Below, in pieces: positions 1 to 10,505 of a stretch of 64,000 nt of DNA. The notes beneath the pieces are model-generated. The model worked only from the letters and a program-made list of their open reading frames with translations, was not told the DNA's origin and searched no databases. Location of the stretch: NCBI RefSeq assembly GCF_003333265.1, contig NZ_QOLB01000141.1, positions 1 through 64,000 on the forward strand, read 5' to 3'. Every line of letters starts with the position of its first letter. Positions within the stretch are counted from its first letter, which is position 1. The stretch comes from Candidatus Halocynthiibacter alkanivorans. GTDB taxonomy: Bacteria; Pseudomonadota; Alphaproteobacteria; Rhodobacterales; Rhodobacteraceae. Made by a program: the position numbers and the translations under genes.

Positions 1-364
1 TGTTGAACGCGTGATTGCTGTCGGTTGTGGCCTTGAATTTACGCGTCCTGACAACTCGTATGCCATTCTCACGCATCAGCCGACCAATCCGACGATGGCC
101 AACGTTTAACCCCAGCTCCTGCAATTCGTGAGTCATGCGCGGTCGGCCATAGCTTTGCAGGCTAAGCCGGTGCTGGTCCCTGATATGCGCCAAAAGCACC
201 ATGTCATCACGCTGACGTTGACTGATGGAACGGGATTTCCAAGCGCGAAAGCCGCGAGAAGTCACCTGCAAAACACTGCAGAGAAACTCGATAGACCAGA
301 TCTTCTTCCAGGTGTCGACAAAGGCAAACCTCACGCCTTTTGCCCTGCGAAGAAGATCGTCGCC
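1..364 (-). CDS. IS3-family transposase orfB, partial (C-terminus missing)
   Basis: Translating the minus strand in the -1 frame relative to orfA gives an open frame from about 364 to the window edge. It contains the HTH_21-type start of an IS3 OrfB, with recognisable stretches such as FAFVDTWKKIW, YGRPRMTHELQELG and HRRIGRLMRENGI followed by RTRKFKATTDSNH. The DDE catalytic core (rve domain) would lie beyond the left edge and cannot be judged. The product is expected as an OrfAB fusion made by -1 frameshifting at the AAAAAAG heptamer (364-370). Coordinates mark the open frame; no independent start was assigned. Confidence 0.75.
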
Positions 365-606
365 TTTTTTAGGACCTCCCTCTCCTCGCGCAGAACCCGG
401 TTTTCCTTGCGCAGGCGGGCGTTCTCTTTCTCTACATCTTCATGTGGGCCAGACATCAGGTCGTCGTTCTGGTGTTGTTGAACCCACTTGTTCAGGGTCG
501 AAACGCCAACCCCCAAATCCGACGCAATCCGGGGTCGCGTCAGGCCGCTGGTCGTTGCAATGCGAACCGCGTCACGCTGGAATTCTTCGCTGTATCTTGG
601 TGCCAT
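331..606 (-). CDS. IS3-family transposase orfA
   Basis: A 91-residue helix-turn-helix protein of the HTH_Tnp_1 type: it begins MAPRYSEEFQRDAVRIA, has the recognition region PRIASDLGVGVSTLNKWV, and ends in a Lys/Glu-rich leucine-zipper segment (about 55-80). This is the normal length for IS3 orfA. The minus strand reads CTA AAA AAG at 372-364, a canonical A_AAA_AAG slippery site in the correct frame for -1 shifting into orfB. It binds the element ends and is needed to make the active OrfAB transposase. Confidence 0.88.
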   Translation of the reverse strand: MAPRYSEEFQRDAVRIATTSGLTRPRIASDLGVGVSTLNKWVQQHQNDDLMSGPHEDVEKENARLRKENRVLREEREVLKKATIFFAGQKA

Positions 607-671
607 TTCTTGTCTCCTTCATTGCGAATATCGCTCGAAAGAGACCGGAACTAAATCGGGACAAGACCATC

Positions 672-860
672 ATGAACGGGAAAACCGGTGAGGCCTTCAT
701 TAACGAAGATGAGCAGACCAAAGAAGTCAGGCAACTTATCTTCAAATACCTGACTTTTCGGATGGCCCGACGGACCGTAATGGATCGTGTCGCTGCGGAT
801 CGAGCAATCAAGCAGCTTTATAACCGTCGTTCCGATTTAGCGTCCGCTTCGGTCGAATGA
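672..860 (+). CDS. Small hypothetical protein next to the insertion sequence
   Basis: A 62-residue open frame starting at an ATG nine bases beyond the presumed end of the insertion sequence. The product is charged and mostly helical (FINEDEQTKEVRQLIFKYL, then an Arg-rich stretch) with no motif I recognise. The frame is open upstream through the insertion sequence, so this may be the 3' remainder of a gene broken by the insertion rather than a complete gene. No strong ribosome-binding site is seen just upstream. Confidence 0.3.
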   Translation: MNGKTGEAFINEDEQTKEVRQLIFKYLTFRMARRTVMDRVAADRAIKQLYNRRSDLASASVE

Positions 861-1042
861 TTGTGCTTCAAATGCGCCAGCTTCTGCTGGCGCAAACTCG
901 AAGCGGAAATTTACCTTTGCCACAAACTTCCTTCCCGAAAATCCGATTTTTCGGTGCCGCAATCAAACGCTTGTTTCTGCCTTTCCTGCGTGAACCCACT
1001 TCCTGTTCACGAAAACAAACCAAAAAAAAGGAAGCAAAAACA

Positions 1043-1429
1043 ATGGAAAAATCACTGGTTGGAATCGTTTCTTCGGAGGTTTCTGAAGAGACCGATGTCC
1101 TCTCCACAATGAAACCAAGGATCAAGGCATCTGTTGTTGCTAAGCTGAGCGGTCGTTCACAGCGTTCTGTCAGGCAACTTGCGGCAAATGACAACATCCC
1201 GGGCGCAGTCAAGCAAGGCGGCTTGTGGATGTTCGATCAGGACCTGTTCCTTCTTTGGCATAATGAGGGCAGTAAATGTCACGAAAAGAAGAAAAACCAA
1301 AAAACCTCTTCAAGCAAGAGGGTAGCAAGTTTTGGTGGCTCCGTGTCAAGATCAACGGCGTCACCCACCGAGAGTCGCTTCGCACAACTTCTCAAAGAGT
1401 CGCGGAGAAAAAAGCTAAAAGCCGCATAA
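1043..1429 (+). CDS. Helix-turn-helix protein, excisionase-like
   Basis: 128 residues from the ATG at 1043, preceded by an A/G-rich Shine-Dalgarno (AAAGGAAGC). Residues about 30-78 resemble a MerR/excisionase winged HTH: a helix-turn-helix VVAKLSGRSQRSVRQLA, then a wing and a final LWMFDQDLFLLW, as in proteins that read a short DNA site. The last 50 residues are Ser/Lys-rich and share DNA with the start of the integrase gene in another frame (154 nt overlap), so that tail may be of little functional weight. Position just before an integrase supports a recombination directionality factor, but this is inferred from context. Confidence 0.5.
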   Translation: MEKSLVGIVSSEVSEETDVLSTMKPRIKASVVAKLSGRSQRSVRQLAANDNIPGAVKQGGLWMFDQDLFLLWHNEGSKCHEKKKNQKTSSSKRVASFGGSVSRSTASPTESRFAQLLKESRRKKLKAA

Positions 1430-2373
1430 AGGAGCTTAGGGGGCTGGACGATGCTGGTGAATTGGATTGGAGATTTGGCGCCGGGCTTGCCAAGTTTTAT
1501 GACATGCTGGACCTCGAAAGCAGTTCCTGGGGCACCGACACACGTAAACGCTATCGGTGCAGCCTGCGTCAGATCATGCGTGTTATCGACGATATCTGCG
1601 ATGACGATGGTCGGGATGTTGAAGAACTTATGGCTGCGGAAGTCAGCTCAGCCACGATCTCGGAATATGTGGTCCGGCGACGAAAAGAGGGTGTCACCGT
1701 TTCCACAATCAACCGTGATCTGACTGCGTTTGGCAACCTGATGGTCGCAATCAAGAACGATGGTTGGATTGATACCAATCCAGTTCGGCAATACGAAAAA
1801 CAGGGGATGAAAGAGGTTCTTCCCGATATCATTCCGCCTAAGGAGAAGGCCATCAAGAATTTGGCATCCCGCGCACCTGGGACCTTAAAGTTCTATCCTA
1901 AGTTTTTGGATGAAACAGGCGGCCGCGTGACCGAGATGGCTCGTCTGAAATGGTCAGATATTCAGGGCATGGCTAACCCGGTAGAAGGTAATGTGGTGGC
2001 AATACTCCGCGTAACGAAAGGGGCAAAGATCCGTACCATTGAGTTGCGTCAGGAAGCCATCGACATCCTGATGAAGATCCCGCGCTCGAATGCATCGCCG
2101 TTTGTATTTTGGAATGGCACAGAGCACGGCTACTACAAGGATCCCTCGAGCCTGTTCTGGGAATATGGCCAGGAAACTGGTTTTGGCGCGCGGCTTCATG
2201 ATCTGCGACACAAGTTCGCAATTGAGCGCCTGATGGAGGGGTGGTCGATCTACAGGGTGCAAAAGTACATTGGGCACGGATCAGTATTGACCACGGAACG
2301 CTATTATCTGAGGTTTTTGTCAGATGAGCAACAAGCACAGGTGCGTGCTGATGGTGACAACGGTTTCCGATAA
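1276..2373 (+). CDS. Tyrosine recombinase / integrase of an integrative element
   Basis: 365 residues. An N-terminal arm-binding region (about 10-55, WWLRVKINGV) is followed by a SAM-like core-binding domain (about 65-165) and the catalytic domain. Catalytic residues are visible: Arg217 in ETGGRVTEM, a Lys near 249-251, HDLRH at 308-312, His334 in YIGHGS, and the nucleophile probably Tyr343 in TTERYY. The start codon has a good GAGGG ribosome-binding site six bases upstream, and a stop codon lies immediately before it in frame. It points towards tRNA-Ser(CGA), whose 3' end is the likely attachment site. It would catalyse integration and excision of the element that extends left out of the window. 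Confidence 0.93.
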   Translation: MSRKEEKPKNLFKQEGSKFWWLRVKINGVTHRESLRTTSQRVAEKKAKSRIKELRGLDDAGELDWRFGAGLAKFYDMLDLESSSWGTDTRKRYRCSLRQIMRVIDDICDDDGRDVEELMAAEVSSATISEYVVRRRKEGVTVSTINRDLTAFGNLMVAIKNDGWIDTNPVRQYEKQGMKEVLPDIIPPKEKAIKNLASRAPGTLKFYPKFLDETGGRVTEMARLKWSDIQGMANPVEGNVVAILRVTKGAKIRTIELRQEAIDILMKIPRSNASPFVFWNGTEHGYYKDPSSLFWEYGQETGFGARLHDLRHKFAIERLMEGWSIYRVQKYIGHGSVLTTERYYLRFLSDEQQAQVRADGDNGFR

Positions 2374-2515
2374 GGCTCATAACAATAGCTAAATTGAGAA
2401 GGGATCCTGCGGACGCAGGGTCCCTCTTTCTTTCGTGCGAAGAAGTGTTGGTATGAGCCGATGGGGACATGGTTGGAGCGTGGAAGGGGCATAGTCGGCA
2501 CCCCCAGCATACCTA

Positions 2516-2540
2516 AAAGGTGTCATAGTATGACACCTTT
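2516..2540. repeat. 25-nt palindrome between integrase and tRNA-Ser
   Basis: Perfect 12-nt inverted repeat with one central base: arm AAAGGTGTCATA (2516-2527), G at 2528, arm TATGACACCTTT (2529-2540). There is no T-run for a normal terminator on either strand beyond the arms. A one-base spacer is too short for a standard tyrosine-recombinase core site (usually 5-8), so a dimeric regulator site or a recombination accessory site is more likely. Confidence 0.75.
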
Positions 2541-2618
2541 GCGTCGAAAATGGCCTTTGGATATGTAAGTGCACTCCACCCTGAAAGGGGTATTAGTCTA
2601 ACTATTTCAGGGGGATAG

Positions 2619-2708
2619 TGGCGGAGAGACAGGGATTCGAACCCTGGGTAGGCTTGCACCCACAACGGTTTTCGAGACCGCCCCGTTCGACCACTCCGGC
2701 ACCTCTCC
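2619..2708 (-). tRNA. tRNA-Ser (anticodon CGA)
   Basis: On the minus strand: acceptor arm GGAGAGG pairing with TCTCTCC, D-arm region GCCGGAGTGGTCGAAC, anticodon loop TCTCGAAAA (anticodon CGA), a long variable arm typical of class II serine tRNAs, T-arm GGGTTCGAATCCC, and an encoded CCA (complement of TGG at 2619-2621). 90 nt including CCA. It decodes UCG. Its 3' end faces the integrase gene 245 bp away, the usual geometry for an element integrated into a tRNA gene. Confidence 0.95.
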
Positions 2709-2889
2709 GCGGGGGTCTTGGTGAGGGGTGATTTAGCGGGCTGTGCCGGCGGACGCAACCATATATCAGAAGTTTTTTTCCGGAACCGGATATTTACCAT
2801 TATTATTGATAAAACAGAGGCATTGAACTTTGTCCTGTCCGGAACCGGAGCGGCAAGTTCACTGGCAGATCAAATTGAAAGGGGCGGAT

Positions 2890-3720
2890 ATGTCTGGGCA
2901 TTGGAGGTTTGGGGCGCTGTTGTATGGCGCCGTGACGTTGACCGCTATGGCACCGGCAGTGGCGGCCACGATTGAAGAGTTGAGCCAGGCGCTGCAGATC
3001 CGCCAGGTTGCGGATATTCTGGCGGCCGAAGGCACGACTTACGGCGATACGATTGAAAGCAATATGTTTCCCGGACGCGGCGGCGCAGGCTGGGACGGCA
3101 TTGTTCAGCAAATCTATGTCGCCGAAACAATGGCCGACAAACTGGATCAGGGCCTGGAACAGGAGTTGGCCCAGGTGGACCTGGACCCGCTGGTCCGCTT
3201 TTTTGCCAGTGATATGGGGCGCCGTATCATAACGCTGGAGCTGTCCGCACGTGACGCGTTCCGCGATGCACAAATCGAAGAGGCGGCCACGGAGGTGGCG
3301 CGCGATCTGATTGCGGGCGAGGGCGGGCGGTATCAGTTGCTGCGCGAATTCATTGAGGTCAATGACCTGATCGAAAGCAACGTTGTCGGCGCGCTGAACG
3401 CCAATATGGCGTTTTACCGTGGCATGGAGGCGGGCGGTGCTTTTGGTGGTGAGATGACCGAGAACCAGATGCTGAGTGATGTCTGGACCGAAGAAAGCGC
3501 CATCCGCGCCGATACGCTGATCTGGCTCTATGCCTATCTGGGCCTGGCCTATCAGCCGCTGCGGGATGACGATCTGCGTGCCTATATAGACCTGTCGAAA
3601 ACCCCGGGCGGGCAGGCGTTGAACCGGGCCCTGTTTGTGGCCTATGACCATATGTATAATGACATTTCATTCCGGATGGGGCAGATGACTGCGGTGTTTA
3701 TGAGCGGCGACGCTCTCTGA
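2890..3720 (+). CDS. DUF2059-like secreted helical protein
   Basis: 276 residues from the ATG at 2890, which follows an AAAGGGGCG ribosome-binding site; the longer reading upstream lacks one. The N-terminus is a signal peptide (MSGHWRFGALLYGAV with a hydrophobic core ending APAVAA), so it should be periplasmic. The rest is Ala/Leu/Asp-rich and helical, with stretches such as DLDPLVRFFASDMGRRI and TPGGQALNRALFVAYD that resemble DUF2059 domains. No catalytic motif is visible and the function is unknown. It lies alone between tRNA-Ser and the rplU promoter. Confidence 0.6.
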   Translation: MSGHWRFGALLYGAVTLTAMAPAVAATIEELSQALQIRQVADILAAEGTTYGDTIESNMFPGRGGAGWDGIVQQIYVAETMADKLDQGLEQELAQVDLDPLVRFFASDMGRRIITLELSARDAFRDAQIEEAATEVARDLIAGEGGRYQLLREFIEVNDLIESNVVGALNANMAFYRGMEAGGAFGGEMTENQMLSDVWTEESAIRADTLIWLYAYLGLAYQPLRDDDLRAYIDLSKTPGGQALNRALFVAYDHMYNDISFRMGQMTAVFMSGDAL

Positions 3721-3734
3721 GCGCGCTCAGGCTC

Positions 3735-3763
3735 TTGACTTTGACCTGCTATCCGCCGATAAG
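3735..3763 (+). promoter_or_regulatory. Candidate sigma-70 promoter for rplU-rpmA
   Basis: TTGACT (3735-3740) and GATAAG (3758-3763) separated by exactly 17 bases, about 135 nt upstream of rplU. The spacing and -35 match the housekeeping consensus well. Inferred from sequence only. Confidence 0.5.
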
Positions 3764-3898
3764 CCCATTTCTCTGATGGGACGAGTCCGTCGGAGTTTAT
3801 GAAATCCCGCCCGATGGGCGCGCAGTTCGAGGCGGTCTGAGACAGACCACAATGCCGGGAAACCGGGGCCGTAGAACGCGAAAAGCTAAGGAAAAGCA

Positions 3899-4528
3899 AT
3901 GTTTGCGGTTCTTAAAACCGGTGGCAAGCAATATAAAGTTCAAAGCGGCGATATTCTCCGCGTTGAAAAGCTTGCCGCAGATGCCGGTGAAACTATCCAG
4001 TTCAACGAGATTCTCATGGTCGGTGCCACTGTTGGCGCGCCAATGGTTGACGATGCTGCGGTTCAGGCCGAAGTCATTGATCAGATCAAAGGCCAGAAGG
4101 TTATTCACTTTGTGAAGCGCCGTCGGAAACACGGCTCCAAACGCACCAAAGGCCACCGTCAGCAGCTTACCCTGCTGCGGGTGACTGACATCCTGGAAAC
4201 AGGTGCCGGTAAATCGGGCGTTAAAGTTGCTGTTGGCAGCGGTTCTGTCGCTTCGGTTGCTGCAGCTGCTGCGGCCCCGAAAAAAGCTGCCCCGGTAAAA
4301 GCTGCTAAAGCTGACACCGCTGCTGCTGGTTCGGACGATCTGAAAAAGCTGTCGGGTGTAGGCCCTGCGCTTGAGAAGAAGCTGCTTGCAGCTGGCGTAA
4401 CAACTTTCGCACAGATTGCTTCCTGGTCGGATGCTGATGTTGCTGAGATGGACGAAAAAGTGTCCCTCAAAGGCCGTATCGAGCGTGAAGGCTGGATCGC
4501 ACAAGCAGCCGATTTGGCTAAAGGCTAA
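3899..4528 (+). CDS. rplU: Ribosomal protein L21 with C-terminal helix-hairpin-helix extension
   Basis: 209 residues, about twice the usual L21 length. Residues 1-103 are a normal L21 (starts [31 protein letters not shown] near 74-88) that binds 23S rRNA in the large subunit. An Ala/Lys-rich linker (about 104-145) leads to an extra domain (about 146-206) beginning [17 protein letters not shown], a helix-hairpin-helix fold of the kind that binds nucleic acid. Similar tails are known on L21 and NuoE of Rhodobacterales; what the tail does is not established here. It is 11 nt upstream of rpmA, as in most bacteria. Confidence 0.97.
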   Translation: MFAVLKTGGKQYKVQSGDILRVEKLAADAGETIQFNEILMVGATVGAPMVDDAAVQAEVIDQIKGQKVIHFVKRRRKHGSKRTKGHRQQLTLLRVTDILETGAGKSGVKVAVGSGSVASVAAAAAAPKKAAPVKAAKADTAAAGSDDLKKLSGVGPALEKKLLAAGVTTFAQIASWSDADVAEMDEKVSLKGRIEREGWIAQAADLAKG

Positions 4529-4539
4529 GGAGAGACACA

Positions 4540-4809
4540 ATGGCACATAAAAAAGCTGGTGGTTCATCCCGCAACGGCCGCGACTCTGCTGGTCGCCGTC
4601 TTGGTGTGAAAAAATACGGTGGCGAAGCTGTCATCCCAGGAAACATCATTCTGCGTCAGCGCGGCACTAAGATGTACCCGGGTGCCGGTGTTGGCATGGG
4701 CAAAGATCACACGATCTTTGCTGTGACTGAAGGCGCTGTAAAATTCCACACCGGCCTGAAAGGCCGTACCTTTATTTCGGTGCTTCCGGTGGCGGAGGCC
4801 GCTGAATAA
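4540..4809 (+). CDS. rpmA: 50S ribosomal protein L27
   Basis: 89 residues of normal length, beginning [16 protein letters not shown], with the conserved flexible N-terminus that reaches into the peptidyl-transferase centre, then [11 protein letters not shown] and [11 protein letters not shown]. Preceded by AAGGAGA. It forms a two-gene operon with rplU and is followed by a strong terminator at 4837. Confidence 0.98.
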   Translation: MAHKKAGGSSRNGRDSAGRRLGVKKYGGEAVIPGNIILRQRGTKMYPGAGVGMGKDHTIFAVTEGAVKFHTGLKGRTFISVLPVAEAAE

Positions 4810-4836
4810 GCTGAAACCTGAAGGTTTGAAAATCCA

Positions 4837-4864
4837 GGGATCGGCGCAAGCGCCGGTCCCTTTT
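4837..4864 (+). terminator. Rho-independent terminator after rpmA
   Basis: GGGATCGGCGC pairs with GCGCCGGTCCC (one T-G wobble), followed by TTTT. It closes the rplU-rpmA operon. Confidence 0.8.
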
Positions 4865-5015
4865 CCTATTTATTCAACAATACCCGTTATAGGCGACCTG
4901 AAAGGTCATTGGTTCACGGGGGTGGACAACGGGGCACTGAAACGAACGGAGCGGTAAGGGTCCTGGATCCGGCGTCTCACATTTTACGCTTCAGTGCGCT
5001 TTTTAGGAGTACAGA

Positions 5016-5558
5016 ATGAAAATTGCAGCAGTCGTACCCGAACAGCCCATCATTGAGGCCGAGCGTTTTACCCTGCGTCCGGTGCGCATTTCCGACTCCG
5101 GTCTGATGGCGATGTATGCTGGAGATGAACGGGTGGCGAAAACCACCAGCTCCATCCCGCACCCTTTGCCACCCGGCAGTATTGAAGCCTATGTGGCGCG
5201 CGCAATGGCGCCCGAACCCGCCGAAATCATCTGGGTCATGGACGGCACCGCCGCAGAGCTCAGCGAAGTTCTGGGGGTGATCAGCCTGAAACCGATGGAC
5301 CGGAACCAGTCGGAAATTGGCTATTGGGTGGCACCTGTTCTGTGGAACAGCGGCATTGCCTCGCAGGCGGTGCGCATGCTGGTTGAGGCCAACCCTCTGA
5401 AAAATGAAACAATGTTTGCCACGGTGTTTCAGGACAATCCGGCCTCCGCCCGGGTGCTGACCAATGTCGGCTTTGAATATCTTGGGGATGCAGAACAGTT
5501 TTCGGTTGCCCGTGATGCCAAGGTCGCCACCTGGACCTATCTGAAGCGGTTAGGCTGA
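5016..5558 (+). CDS. GNAT-family N-acetyltransferase (RimJ/RimL-like)
   Basis: 180 residues with the Acetyltransf_3 layout: an N-terminal strand ERFTLRPVRISD, a central GVISLKPMDRNQSEIGYWV, and a C-terminal NPASARVLTNVGFEYLG, the usual acetyl-CoA and substrate-proximal region. The start follows TTTTTAGGAG. It probably transfers an acetyl group from acetyl-CoA to an amine or a protein N-terminus; the substrate cannot be told. It is followed two bases later by a second GNAT gene and then obgE, a conserved order in this bacterial group. Confidence 0.85.
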   Translation: MKIAAVVPEQPIIEAERFTLRPVRISDSGLMAMYAGDERVAKTTSSIPHPLPPGSIEAYVARAMAPEPAEIIWVMDGTAAELSEVLGVISLKPMDRNQSEIGYWVAPVLWNSGIASQAVRMLVEANPLKNETMFATVFQDNPASARVLTNVGFEYLGDAEQFSVARDAKVATWTYLKRLG

Positions 5559-5560
5559 AA

Positions 5561-8227
<2,667 letters not shown>

Positions 8228-8229
8228 TT

Positions 8230-9489
8230 ATGACTGAAACAATCCCCCAAATCATGCGCCAGCTTGGTCTGCGCGCCAAAGCGGCTTCTGAGGAACTGGC
8301 TTTTGCGCCAGCCGAGGCCAAAGCGCTGGCGCTGACGGCGGCCGCGGATACGGTCTGGGCGCGCCGCGCTGACATTATTACCGCCAATGAACAGGATATG
8401 GAATTTGGCCGCAACAAAGGCCTGTCGGACGCAATGCTGGACCGTCTGCTGCTGAATGAGGATCGCATTCAGGACATGTGCAGCAGTCTGCGGGCAGTGG
8501 CGGCGCAGGACGACCCTGTAGGGCGCGAGATTGCGCAATGGGACATGCCTTCGGGGCTGAACATCCGCCGGGTGCGCACACCGCTTGGAGTGGTCGGGGT
8601 GATCTATGAAAGCCGGCCCAATGTTACCGCAGATGCTGGTGCCCTGTGCCTGAAATCGGGCAACGCGGTGATCCTGCGTGGTGGCTCTGAAAGTTTCAAT
8701 TCCTCAACTGCGATCCATGCGTGCCTCGTGGAGGGTCTGAAGGTCGCCGGCCTGCCCGAAGCAGCGATACAGCTGGTGCCCACGCGTGACCGTGCCGCGG
8801 TACAGGAAATGCTGACCATGGTGGATTGCATCGATGTCATCGTGCCCCGTGGCGGCAAAGGCCTGGTCGGACTGGTGCAGCGCGAAGCCCGGGTGCCGGT
8901 GTTTGCGCATCTGGAGGGCATCGTGCATATCTATGTCGATGCGGCAGCTGACGTCGCCAAAGCGGTCGACGTGGTGGTAAATGCCAAGACCCGGCGCACC
9001 GGTATCTGTGGCTCCGCAGAATGTCTGCTGATTCACCGCGACATCGCAACAGGGCTTGGCCGCGAGATCATCGAGGCGCTGCTGGCCAAAGGGGTAGAGG
9101 TGCGCGCAGACGCCGTGCTTCAGGCGATCCCCGGCACGGTGCCGGCCAGTGACAGCGACTGGGGCAACGAGTATCTCGACGCCATTATCGCCGTGAAGGT
9201 TGTGGATGATGTGGACGGGGCCATTGCCCATATCCGCGAATTCAGCTCCAACCACACCGATTGTATTCTGACCGAAGATGACGCGGTGGCCGGGCGCTTC
9301 TTTACCCGCCTCGACAGCGCCATCCTGATGCGCAATGCGTCGACCCAGTTTGCTGACGGTGGTGAATTTGGCATGGGGGCGGAGATAGGCATCGCCACCG
9401 GCAAAATGCACGCGCGTGGCCCGGTCGGGGCAGAGCAGCTGACCAGTTTTAAATATCTGGTGGTCGGCCAGGGCAGCACCCGCGGCTGA
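8230..9489 (+). CDS. proA: Gamma-glutamyl phosphate reductase
   Basis: 419 residues of the aldehyde dehydrogenase superfamily. Visible hallmarks are [42 protein letters not shown] with the catalytic Cys, and [16 protein letters not shown]. It reduces gamma-glutamyl phosphate to glutamate semialdehyde with NADPH, the second step of proline synthesis. Followed by a terminator at 9506-9535. Confidence 0.97.
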   Translation: MTETIPQIMRQLGLRAKAASEELAFAPAEAKALALTAAADTVWARRADIITANEQDMEFGRNKGLSDAMLDRLLLNEDRIQDMCSSLRAVAAQDDPVGREIAQWDMPSGLNIRRVRTPLGVVGVIYESRPNVTADAGALCLKSGNAVILRGGSESFNSSTAIHACLVEGLKVAGLPEAAIQLVPTRDRAAVQEMLTMVDCIDVIVPRGGKGLVGLVQREARVPVFAHLEGIVHIYVDAAADVAKAVDVVVNAKTRRTGICGSAECLLIHRDIATGLGREIIEALLAKGVEVRADAVLQAIPGTVPASDSDWGNEYLDAIIAVKVVDDVDGAIAHIREFSSNHTDCILTEDDAVAGRFFTRLDSAILMRNASTQFADGGEFGMGAEIGIATGKMHARGPVGAEQLTSFKYLVVGQGSTRG

Positions 9490-9505
9490 TACGCTGAACG
9501 AGAAC

Positions 9506-9535
9506 AGGCGCCCTCGTGAAGAAGGCGCCTTTTTT
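9506..9535 (+). terminator. Rho-independent terminator after proA
   Basis: AGGCGCC (9506-9512) pairs with GGCGCCT (9524-9530), followed by a run of six T. It ends the rightward obgE-proBA transcription before the convergent chpT. Confidence 0.8.
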
Positions 9536-9556
9536 GCATGCGCAGCCCGGGCTGCG

Positions 9557-10156
9557 TTAAAATGAAATCGTTGCCTTTAATTCTTCGGCTTCGACTGCCA
9601 GGCTGCGCTTTAGGCCGTCGGCTTCAAGGGGTGCCAGCGCAAAATGCACCTCTGAGGCGGCGACCTCATGGCTGGCATTCGGGTTGGACAGAACCTCCCA
9701 AAGTGCGGGGTCCAGTTTCATGCGTTTGGCTTCGCCGGTGATGGTCCATGCATTGTCCTCGCGGCTCACGGTGACATCGCCGCCCCAGGGCATGGCGGTT
9801 TCAAAACACTGTAACAGCAGGAAGGCCAGTTTGACCTCCTGGCGCGGCAAGTCACCGTCGGTATCCCAGTTGATTCTGGTGCGGCCGCCGCGGGTCAGAT
9901 CGGTGATGATCTTGGTAATTTCACGGCGCGGCGTCATCTGACCGGCGCCGCAGGCGCCAAAGGCGATGCGGAAAAAGCGGATGCGCGCATTTGCATTGTC
10001 CACACTTTCAGCGATCAGGCTCATTTCCGGACCGGCAACCGTGCCGGACATCGCCAGCAACTCTACCCCATTGCCGATGGCGCCCAAAGGCGAGATAAGG
10101 TCGTGACAGATACGTGAGCCGATAAGGGCTGTCAGATCCCGTTGAGACGCGGTCAT
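9557..10156 (-). CDS. chpT: Histidine phosphotransferase ChpT
   Basis: 199 residues. The phosphorylated histidine is His18 in SRICHDLISPLGAIGNG, within a dimeric four-helix DHp-like domain, followed by a degenerate kinase-like C-terminal domain. In alphaproteobacteria ChpT passes phosphate from CckA to CtrA and CpdR, controlling the cell cycle, motility and, in Rhodobacterales, gene transfer agent genes. It converges on proA and is divergent from the DUF3553 gene 41 bp away. Confidence 0.88.
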   Translation of the reverse strand: MTASQRDLTALIGSRICHDLISPLGAIGNGVELLAMSGTVAGPEMSLIAESVDNANARIRFFRIAFGACGAGQMTPRREITKIITDLTRGGRTRINWDTDGDLPRQEVKLAFLLLQCFETAMPWGGDVTVSREDNAWTITGEAKRMKLDPALWEVLSNPNASHEVAASEVHFALAPLEADGLKRSLAVEAEELKATISF

Positions 10157-10197
10157 ATGATGCCTTTCAAATGGTGCCTGTCAAAACGGAGTAAGAC

Positions 10198-10380
10198 ATG
10201 ACTGATTTAAATCCGATGCTGGAACCAGGCCAGATAGTGCGCCACCCGACGGAGGCCGGATGGGGTTTGGGCCAGGTGCAGTCAAATATCAACGGAAAAA
10301 TTACCGTGATGTTCGAACAAGCCGGCAAGATTGTAATCGACGGCCGCAAGATTGCACTGCTGCCAGTGTTTAACGTTTAA
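10198..10380 (+). CDS. DUF3553 protein
   Basis: 60 residues with the compact DUF3553 pattern: GQIVRHPTEAGWGLGQVQS, GKITVMFEQAGK and a terminal KIALLPV. The small beta-barrel-like fold resembles DNA- or RNA-binding modules found at the end of some UvrD-type helicases, but on its own the role is unknown. It diverges from chpT, so the two may share a control region. Confidence 0.8.
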   Translation: MTDLNPMLEPGQIVRHPTEAGWGLGQVQSNINGKITVMFEQAGKIVIDGRKIALLPVFNV

Positions 10381-10505
10381 CCTGTTTTGACCGGGCATGG
10401 TTAACATGGGGTAAACTGCGCCGCAAATTTGTGAAGAGTTGCAATACAACCCGGTGAGGCGTAGAAGCCGTTGACCATTTATCAAGCAAAGCGAGCCTGC
10501 CACAT

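Larger units (their letters stand above)
1..663 (-). mobile_element. IS3-family insertion sequence, cut by the window edge
   Basis: Two overlapping transposase frames on the minus strand (orfA at 331-606, orfB from about 364 to the left edge) are linked by an A-rich slippery heptamer, the classic IS3 arrangement. The outer end is probably near 663, where the minus strand reads TGTCCCGATTTAG, starting with the TG usual for IS3 ends. The other end lies outside the window, so the inverted repeat and target duplication cannot be checked. It sits inside the integrative element that ends at tRNA-Ser. Confidence 0.8.
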
